Shown: positions 6,172 through 10,459 of the stretch, in pieces
Layout of the letters: each line of letters opens with the position of its first letter
How positions within the stretch are numbered: the stretch's first letter is position 1
Source: JAOUEA01 sp031364965
GTDB lineage: Bacteria; Actinomycetota; UBA4738; HRBIN12
Assembly (NCBI GenBank): GCA_031364965.1
Contig: JANLXF010000092.1
Location: 1-10,459 of the forward strand
Reading direction: 5' to 3'
DNA length: 10,459 nt
The notes under the pieces: model-generated
What the model was told of the DNA's origin: nothing
Database searches by the model: none
The model's input: only the letters and a program-made list of their open reading frames with translations
Position numbers and translations under genes: made by a program

Positions 6172-6926
6172 CGGAGGCCGCCGCCGTCCTCGAAGGCGTC
6201 GAGATCTGCAAGGACTACGGCGGGCTGCACGCCGTCGTCGACGTCACGTTCTCGGTCGCGCCGGGCGAGATCCTGGGGATCGTCGGGCCGAACGGCGCCG
6301 GCAAGACGACGCTGTTCGACGTCGTCACCGGGCACTCCGCCGCGACCCGTGGCGACGTGCGGCTCGAGGGACGCTCGATCAACGGTCAGAAGGTCCACGC
6401 GCGGTGCGAGGCGGGCCTCGCGCGCACCTTCCAGCAGCCCGTCGTGGCGCTCTCCCTCACCGTGCTCGAGAACCTCTACCTGGCGGCGTCGTTCCGCCGC
6501 GGGCGCGACGGCAGCGGTCGCGACGGCGACCTCGCCGAGGCCGAGCGCTGGCTCGGGTTCGTGGGCATGCAGGACAAGGCCGGCGCACAGGCCGGCCCGC
6601 TCGGCGTCTTCGACAAGAAGCGGCTGATGCTCGCCACGGCCCTCGCGACCAACCCGCGGGTGCTGCTCCTCGACGAGCCGTTCGGGGGGCTGAACCCGCA
6701 CGAGATCGACGCCGTGATGGCCCTGATCCGTCAGGTGCGCGACGAGGGGATGGCCGTGATCGTGATCGAGCACGTGATGCGCGCGCTCACCTCGCTCTCG
6801 GATCGCGTGCTCGTGATGCACCACGGGGCCACGTTCTTCGAGGGCACGCCGCAGGAGATGCTCGCGGACGAGCGCGTGATCGAGGTCTACCTAGGCGCGA
6901 CCCACCGGAAGCAGGCAGACGGATGA
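6168..6926 (+). CDS. livG: ABC transporter ATP-binding protein, LivG-like, with degenerate signature motif
   Basis: This 252-residue ATPase energises the importer from the cytoplasmic side. Walker A is GPNGAGKTT (40-48), the Q-loop is RTFQQP (Q89), Walker B is VLLLDEP (165-171) and the H-loop is IEHVM (H202). The C-terminal MLADERVIEVYLG is typical of LivG/LivF. Where the ABC signature (LSGGQ, or LSYGQ in LivG) should be, the protein reads LGVFDKKRLMLATALA (145-160), so the Ser and both Gly of the motif are gone while the following helix is kept. The GTG at 6168 was chosen because it overlaps the preceding TGA (GTGA). A GTG two codons earlier (6162) is possible. No clear Shine-Dalgarno is visible, so translation probably depends on coupling to the binding-protein gene. 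The stop overlaps the next ATG by four bases (ATGA). Confidence 0.9.
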   Translation: MTEAAAVLEGVEICKDYGGLHAVVDVTFSVAPGEILGIVGPNGAGKTTLFDVVTGHSAATRGDVRLEGRSINGQKVHARCEAGLARTFQQPVVALSLTVLENLYLAASFRRGRDGSGRDGDLAEAERWLGFVGMQDKAGAQAGPLGVFDKKRLMLATALATNPRVLLLDEPFGGLNPHEIDAVMALIRQVRDEGMAVIVIEHVMRALTSLSDRVLVMHHGATFFEGTPQEMLADERVIEVYLGATHRKQADG

Positions 6927-7648
6927 GCGACGCCGCGCCGATCCTCGACGTCCGCGGGCTCACCGCCGGGTACGGCGACACCGTCGTGGTCCGCGACCTC
7001 TCGCTCAGCGTGCAGGCGGGCAAGTGTGTGGTGATCATCGGTCCGAACGGACACGGGAAGTCCACGCTCCTGCGGGCGGTGAGCGGGCTGATGAAGCCGA
7101 TGGCGGGGGAGGTCTGGTTCGACGGCGAGCGGATCGACGGCGAGCAGGCGGAGACGATCGCGCACCGCGGCATGGTGCACATCCCGCAGGGCGACGGGCT
7201 CTTCGCGGACATGACGGTCGAGGACAACCTCCTGATGGGCTCGTTCCCGAAGGAGTCGTGGAAGGACCGTCAGGCGACGATCGAGCGCGTGTTCGAGCTC
7301 TTCCCGATCGTGCGGGACAAGCGGGCGCAACGTGCGCGGACGCTGTCGGGGGGCGAGCGCCGGCTGGTCGGCCTCGGCAGAGGGTTGATGCGCGAGGGCT
7401 CCATCCTGCTGATCGACGAGCCCTCGCTCGGCCTCGCCCCCGTGATGATCGACAACGTCTACGGCGCGATCCGCTCGATCGTCGAGGCCCACCGAACCGT
7501 GCTCCTCGTCGAGGAGAACTTCACCCACATCGGCGAGGTCGCCGACAAGGTGCACGTGCTGGAGACCGGTTCGATCGTGCGCAGCGGTTCGCTCGAGGCG
7601 CTGATGGCCGACCGGACCGTCGTCGAGACGTACCTGGGGGTGCTGTGA
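6923..7648 (+). CDS. livF: ABC transporter ATP-binding protein, LivF-like
   Basis: This 241-residue second ATPase of the importer has all canonical motifs. Walker A is GPNGHGKST (40-48), Q89 lies in HIPQGDGLF, the signature is LSGGE (141-145) and Walker B is ILLIDEP (161-167). LVEEN (195-199) stands in place of the H-loop; LivF proteins usually carry LVEQN there, so a non-His residue is normal for the family. The end, SGSLEALMADRTVVETYLGVL, matches the LivF C-terminus. The ATG at 6923 overlaps the previous stop (ATGA). GGAAGCAGG at 6907-6915 lies seven bases upstream as a plausible ribosome site. It should pair with the LivG-like subunit. Because that partner lacks the LSGGQ signature, this subunit probably supplies the only canonical signature of the heterodimer. 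Confidence 0.93.
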   Translation: MSDAAPILDVRGLTAGYGDTVVVRDLSLSVQAGKCVVIIGPNGHGKSTLLRAVSGLMKPMAGEVWFDGERIDGEQAETIAHRGMVHIPQGDGLFADMTVEDNLLMGSFPKESWKDRQATIERVFELFPIVRDKRAQRARTLSGGERRLVGLGRGLMREGSILLIDEPSLGLAPVMIDNVYGAIRSIVEAHRTVLLVEENFTHIGEVADKVHVLETGSIVRSGSLEALMADRTVVETYLGVL

Positions 7649-7658
7649 GGATGCGGCC

Positions 7659-8552
7659 GTGAGCAGCTCGGATCTCGTCGCGATCGTCGTCACGACGATC
7701 GTCTTCGGGTCGATCTACGGACTCGTGTCGATCGGCATGACGCTGATCTACGGGACGCTGCGCATCCTCGACATGTCGCAGGGCTCCATGGTGATGGTCG
7801 GGGGCTTCGTGGGGTGGGGGATCCTCACGGTGGCGACGTGGAACCCGGTCGTCGCACTCGTCGCGGCGTTCGTCGTGACGTTCGTCCTGGGCACCTTCAC
7901 CGAGCTGATCTCGGTGCAGCCCCTGATGAGCCGGCGCGGCGAGATCGACTTCGAGATGGTCACGTTCATCACCACGTTCGCCGTCGCGATCGTGCTCGCG
8001 AACCTGGCGCTGCAGATCTTCGGGCCCTTCCAGAAGAACGTCCCGCCCCTGATCCACGGCGGCGTCTCGATCCTGGGCGTCCACCTGGACTACCACTCGA
8101 TGCTGATGGCCTTCACCTCGATCCTGCTGATGATCGGGCTGGGCCTGTTCCTGTCGCGCACGCGATGGGGGTTCGCGATCCGCGCCGTGGCGCAGGACCT
8201 CGACGCGGCCCGCCTGATGGGGGTGCCCGTCGGCAAGCTCTACCCGCTCACGATGGGTCTGGCGTCGGCGCTCGCGGGGATCGGCGGGGTGTTCCTGGGC
8301 GCGCTGTACTTCGCCTCGCCGACGTCGGGGGACCTTCCCCTGCTCACCGCGCTCATCGTCGTGATCTTCGGCGGTCTGGGGAGCCTCAAGGGCACCCTGT
8401 ACGCCGCCTACATCATCGGGTTGATCCAGGCGCTCGCGATCGTGCTCGTGGGCACCACGTGGTCGCTGCCGATCCTGTACGGGGTGATCCTGCTCGTGTT
8501 GATCTTCCGGCCGTACGGCTTGTTCGGGAACCCGTCGGAGGCCCGGCTGTGA
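7659..8552 (+). CDS. livH: ABC transporter permease, LivH-like
   Basis: This 297-residue inner-membrane permease has about eight hydrophobic segments (roughly 6-28, 42-60, 62-83, 99-121, 145-165, 195-217, 226-246 and 250-284). The N-terminal block GSIYGLVSIGMTLIYGTLRILDMSQG (17-42) is the typical LivH opening. A cytoplasmic loop WGFAIRAVAQDLDAARLMGVP (170-190) corresponds to the EAA-like loop that docks on the ATPases. IVVIFGGLGSLKGTLYAA (233-250) is the conserved late signature. The GTG start at 7659 follows GAGG at 7647-7650 by eight bases. The gap to the preceding gene is only ten bases. The stop TGA overlaps the GTG of the next permease. It should form a heterodimeric channel with the LivM-like protein. 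Confidence 0.93.
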   Translation: MSSSDLVAIVVTTIVFGSIYGLVSIGMTLIYGTLRILDMSQGSMVMVGGFVGWGILTVATWNPVVALVAAFVVTFVLGTFTELISVQPLMSRRGEIDFEMVTFITTFAVAIVLANLALQIFGPFQKNVPPLIHGGVSILGVHLDYHSMLMAFTSILLMIGLGLFLSRTRWGFAIRAVAQDLDAARLMGVPVGKLYPLTMGLASALAGIGGVFLGALYFASPTSGDLPLLTALIVVIFGGLGSLKGTLYAAYIIGLIQALAIVLVGTTWSLPILYGVILLVLIFRPYGLFGNPSEARL

Positions 8553-8572
8553 GCGCGGCCGTGAGCGCGGCG
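8549..8572 (+). repeat. 12-bp tandem repeat duplicating the livM start region
   Basis: GTGAGCGCGGCC at 8549-8560 is followed directly by GTGAGCGCGGCG at 8561-8572, matching at 11 of 12 bases. The result is a protein start reading MSAAVSAA with two in-frame GTG codons. It looks like a small slippage duplication of the start region and has kept the frame. Confidence 0.7.
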
Positions 8573-9577
8573 GCGGCGCGGGTCGGGCGCCTGCCGCGGC
8601 TCTCGGGCGCTTCCTGGACGGCCATCGTCGCGGTCGTCGCGATCGTGGCGGTGATCCCGATCGTGTACTCGAACAACTACATCATCACGGTGATGATCAC
8701 CGGCGGGATCGTCCTGCTCCTGAACACGAGTTGGAACTTCGTCCTGGGCATCGCCGGCGTCTGGAACTTCGGGCAGCTCGCGATCTACGCGCTCGGCGGC
8801 TACGGGACGGGATTGCTGATGCTGCACACCGGGCTCCCCGGCTGGCTCTGCGTGATCCTGGGCGGCGTGATCTCGGCGGGGATCTCGGTGCTGCTCGCGT
8901 TCCCGACGCTGCGGCTGTACGGGATCTACACGTCGCTCCTGACGTTCTCGTTCGCCTCGGTCGTGCAGTTCATCATCGTGAACGACGGCAGCGGGTTCTC
9001 GGGCGGCAGCTTCGGCCTGGACACGGTGGACGGGCTTTTCCCGGGGATGGGGCCCAGAGCCCAGATCCACGCGTACTACTGGACCGTGCTCGCGTTGATC
9101 GTGGTGGCGACCGTCGTCGTCGCGCGGATCCGGAGCTCTCGTCTGGGTATCGCGCTGCAGACGATCCGTGACGCGCCCGGGTTCGCGGCCGCCCGAGGCG
9201 TCAATCCGCTGAAGTACCGGATCATCGCGTTCGCGATCAGCGGGTTCATCGCGGGGGTCGCCGGGGGGATGTACGTCAGCTTCAACCAGAGCATCACGCC
9301 GTCGGTGATGGGCCTGACGCCGATGTCGATCGACGTGACGATGCTGGTGATCGGCGGCCTCGGCACGATCGCGGGCCCCGCCCTGGGGACCACGTTGCTC
9401 ACGATCATCCAGACCTCGCTCGTGGACTACCCCGGGATCCAGCTCACGATCCTGGGCACGATCCTGCTGCTCATCGTCGTGTTCGTTCCCGGCGGCCTGG
9501 TGGGGCTGATCGCGCGGATCAAGGGCCGGGTCTCGCGCTGGGTGTCCGAAGGCGAGGGGCCCGCCCGGGGCGGCTAG
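8549..9577 (+). CDS. livM: ABC transporter permease, LivM-like
   Basis: This 342-residue permease partners the LivH-like subunit. A short polar, Ala-rich N-terminus is followed by about eight to ten membrane segments (for example 22-40, 44-66, 97-118, 125-144, 176-194, 223-245, 261-284 and 299-322). Family landmarks are LNTSWNFVLGIAGVWNFGQLAIYALGGY (58-85), FPTLRLYGIYTSLLT (118-132), the EAA-like docking loop TIRDAPGFAAARGVNPLKYR (205-224) and IGGLGTIAGPALG (268-280). The GTG at 8549 is preferred because GGAGG lies at 8537-8541, seven bases upstream, and it gives a GTGA overlap. A repeated GTG at 8561 is an in-frame alternative. The gene ends in a TAG that shares the CTAG palindrome with the stop of the convergent - strand gene. 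Confidence 0.93.
   Translation: MSAAVSAAAARVGRLPRLSGASWTAIVAVVAIVAVIPIVYSNNYIITVMITGGIVLLLNTSWNFVLGIAGVWNFGQLAIYALGGYGTGLLMLHTGLPGWLCVILGGVISAGISVLLAFPTLRLYGIYTSLLTFSFASVVQFIIVNDGSGFSGGSFGLDTVDGLFPGMGPRAQIHAYYWTVLALIVVATVVVARIRSSRLGIALQTIRDAPGFAAARGVNPLKYRIIAFAISGFIAGVAGGMYVSFNQSITPSVMGLTPMSIDVTMLVIGGLGTIAGPALGTTLLTIIQTSLVDYPGIQLTILGTILLLIVVFVPGGLVGLIARIKGRVSRWVSEGEGPARGG
9574..9577. other. CTAG palindrome serving as stop codon on both strands
   Basis: TAG at 9575-9577 ends livM on the + strand. The complement of 9574-9576 is the TAG that ends the hydantoinase B-like gene on the - strand. The two convergent genes therefore overlap by four bases and leave no room between them for a terminator. 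Transcription of each must run into the other's coding sequence or end inside it. Confidence 0.85.
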
Positions 9578-10459
9578 CGCTCGTTGCGGCGCCGGCGTGC
9601 GCGGCCGTAGCCGCCGCCGCCGCTCGTCTCGATCCGGATCGTCCAGCCCCGCTTGAGCGTGGTGGTCGACTTCTGCGGGACCTCGACCTCGTTGCCTTCC
9701 GTGTCGAACAGGCTGATGCGCGCGGGTTTCGCGTCGCCGCCCCCGTTCGCCCCCAGCGGCCGGAACCGGGGATCGGTCTGCTCGGAGTAGAAGGTCGCGC
9801 GCTGGTCGTGGTCCAAGATCTCATAGTCGCGGCGGAGCCCCATCCCGCCGCGGTGGCGCCCGTCCCCTTGCGAGCCGTCGATCAGCTCGGTGCGCAGGAT
9901 CCGCACGGCGTAGTTCACCTCGGCCACCTCCACCGGCATCAGCCCGACGTTCGACATGTAGGTGTCGACGCCGTCGATCCCGTCGCCGTCGGCGTGCGCG
10001 CCCGTCCCGCCACCCACGACGTCGGCGAGCACCGAGCCGCGGCCCGTCACCGGCGACACGCTCTCGATGTTCAGCCCGAAGAACGCCACGCTCGAGGATC
10101 CGACCGCCTTCTCGGGCCACAGCTCGGCGGCCGCGCGCACGATCGTGTCCGCCAGACGCTGGCAGGTGTTGTGGCGAACGCTCACGGCGGCCGGCGGGTT
10201 CGGGTTCAAGACGTTGCCGGTGGGGCAGATCACGTCGACCGCGCGCAGGATCCCCTCGTTCGAGGGGAGCGCGGGGTCCAGGAGCGCGCGCACGGCGTAC
10301 ACGAGGCCGGCGCGGGTGCTCGCCCACGGCACGTTCAGGGCGCCCGCCACCTGCGGGGAGGATCCCGACAGATCGATCGTGAGGCGGTCGCCGGTCTTGC
10401 GCAGCCCGACGTGGATCCGGGTCGGGGGACCGCCCGGCCCAACGGGAACATCCGCGACA
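9574..10459 (-). CDS. hyuB: Hydantoinase B/oxoprolinase family protein (HyuB-like), C-terminal part, gene continues past window
   Basis: 294 residues are visible, read from 10458 down to the TAG at 9576-9574. The frame stays open to the window edge, so the N-terminal half is missing. Recognisable blocks are LTIDLSGSSPQVAGALNVPW (27-46 of the visible part), LLDPALPSNEGILRAVDVICPTGNVLNPNPPAAV (59-92), SPVTGRG, GGGTGAHADGDGIDG (149-163), NVGLMPVEVAEVNYAVRI (170-187), DGSQGDGRHRGGMGLRRDYE (194-213) and the terminal TSGGGGYG (278-285). They match the C-terminal half of N-methylhydantoinase B and related 5-oxoprolinase/acetone carboxylase subunits. HyuB normally works with an ATP-binding HyuA subunit, not in the window, to open hydantoin or oxoproline rings. 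The GTG at 10350 is internal, not the start. The protein stops nine residues after GGGGYG with a basic tail (RARRRRNER), shorter than many relatives as I recall them. Confidence 0.9.
   Translation of the reverse strand, partial: VADVPVGPGGPPTRIHVGLRKTGDRLTIDLSGSSPQVAGALNVPWASTRAGLVYAVRALLDPALPSNEGILRAVDVICPTGNVLNPNPPAAVSVRHNTCQRLADTIVRAAAELWPEKAVGSSSVAFFGLNIESVSPVTGRGSVLADVVGGGTGAHADGDGIDGVDTYMSNVGLMPVEVAEVNYAVRILRTELIDGSQGDGRHRGGMGLRRDYEILDHDQRATFYSEQTDPRFRPLGANGGGDAKPARISLFDTEGNEVEVPQKSTTTLKRGWTIRIETSGGGGYGRARRRRNER

Noticed and set aside
10348..10350. GTG on the - strand as the start of the hydantoinase B-like gene
   Set aside because: The frame is open to the window edge, and the added 36 residues contain family sequence (LTIDLSGSSPQ). 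This codon is an internal Val.
1..10459. Frequent GATCG and CGATCG palindromes across the window
   Set aside because: They arise from GCG-ATC-G and similar codon pairs (Ala-Ile, Leu-Ile) in GC-rich genes and are not clustered or spaced like a repeat array.
1..10459. tRNA, rRNA, CRISPR, insertion sequences or phage genes
   Set aside because: I looked on both strands and saw no cloverleaf-like segment, spaced repeats, transposase motifs or terminal inverted repeats. Genes cover nearly every base.

Overview
The window is GC-rich bacterial DNA, densely packed with genes. Third codon positions are strongly G/C, GTG starts are frequent, and genes repeatedly overlap by four bases. Together with a possible F420-type luciferase-like oxidoreductase and a Tat-type solute-binding protein, this suggests an uncultured actinobacterium or another high-GC monoderm such as a Chloroflexota. 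That placement is inference; there is no rRNA or marker gene here to confirm it.

Layout: (1) The C-terminal tail of an unrecognised gene occupies 3-110 on the + strand. (2) A short leader (111-180) precedes a run of five + strand enzyme genes (181-4702): a cytoplasmic NodB-fold hydrolase of the HpPgdA/PuuE/cyclic-imide-hydrolase type, two different short-chain dehydrogenases, a C45-family (penicillin acyltransferase-like) amidohydrolase, and a luciferase-like flavin-dependent oxidoreductase. (3) The only sizeable gap in the run (4703-4809, 107 bp) holds a GC hairpin and the leader of the next block. (4) A complete branched-chain-amino-acid-type (HAAT) ABC importer follows (4810-9577), in the order binding protein, LivG-like ATPase, LivF-like ATPase, LivH-like permease, LivM-like permease. 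(5) A convergent gene on the - strand (9574 to past the window end) is the C-terminal part of a hydantoinase B/oxoprolinase-family protein. Its TAG stop and the LivM TAG stop are read from the same CTAG palindrome.

How the genes may work together: three unrelated hydrolase families that act on amide, imide or cyclic-amide bonds (NodB/PuuE-like, C45, HyuB) sit with two NAD(P)-dependent dehydrogenases, a flavin oxidoreductase and an importer of the amino-acid/amide/urea class. The simplest reading is a catabolic island for uptake and stepwise breakdown of a nitrogen-containing small molecule such as a cyclic imide, ureide, hydantoin, lactam or N-acyl compound. Each family assignment rests on visible motifs. 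The shared pathway and the substrate are inference.

No tRNA, rRNA, CRISPR array, insertion sequence, phage gene or toxin-antitoxin pair was seen. Nothing here is clearly a wholly new system. The most interesting points are the enzyme combination, the lost ABC signature in the LivG-like ATPase, the non-lipoprotein Tat binding protein and the shared-stop convergent junction.
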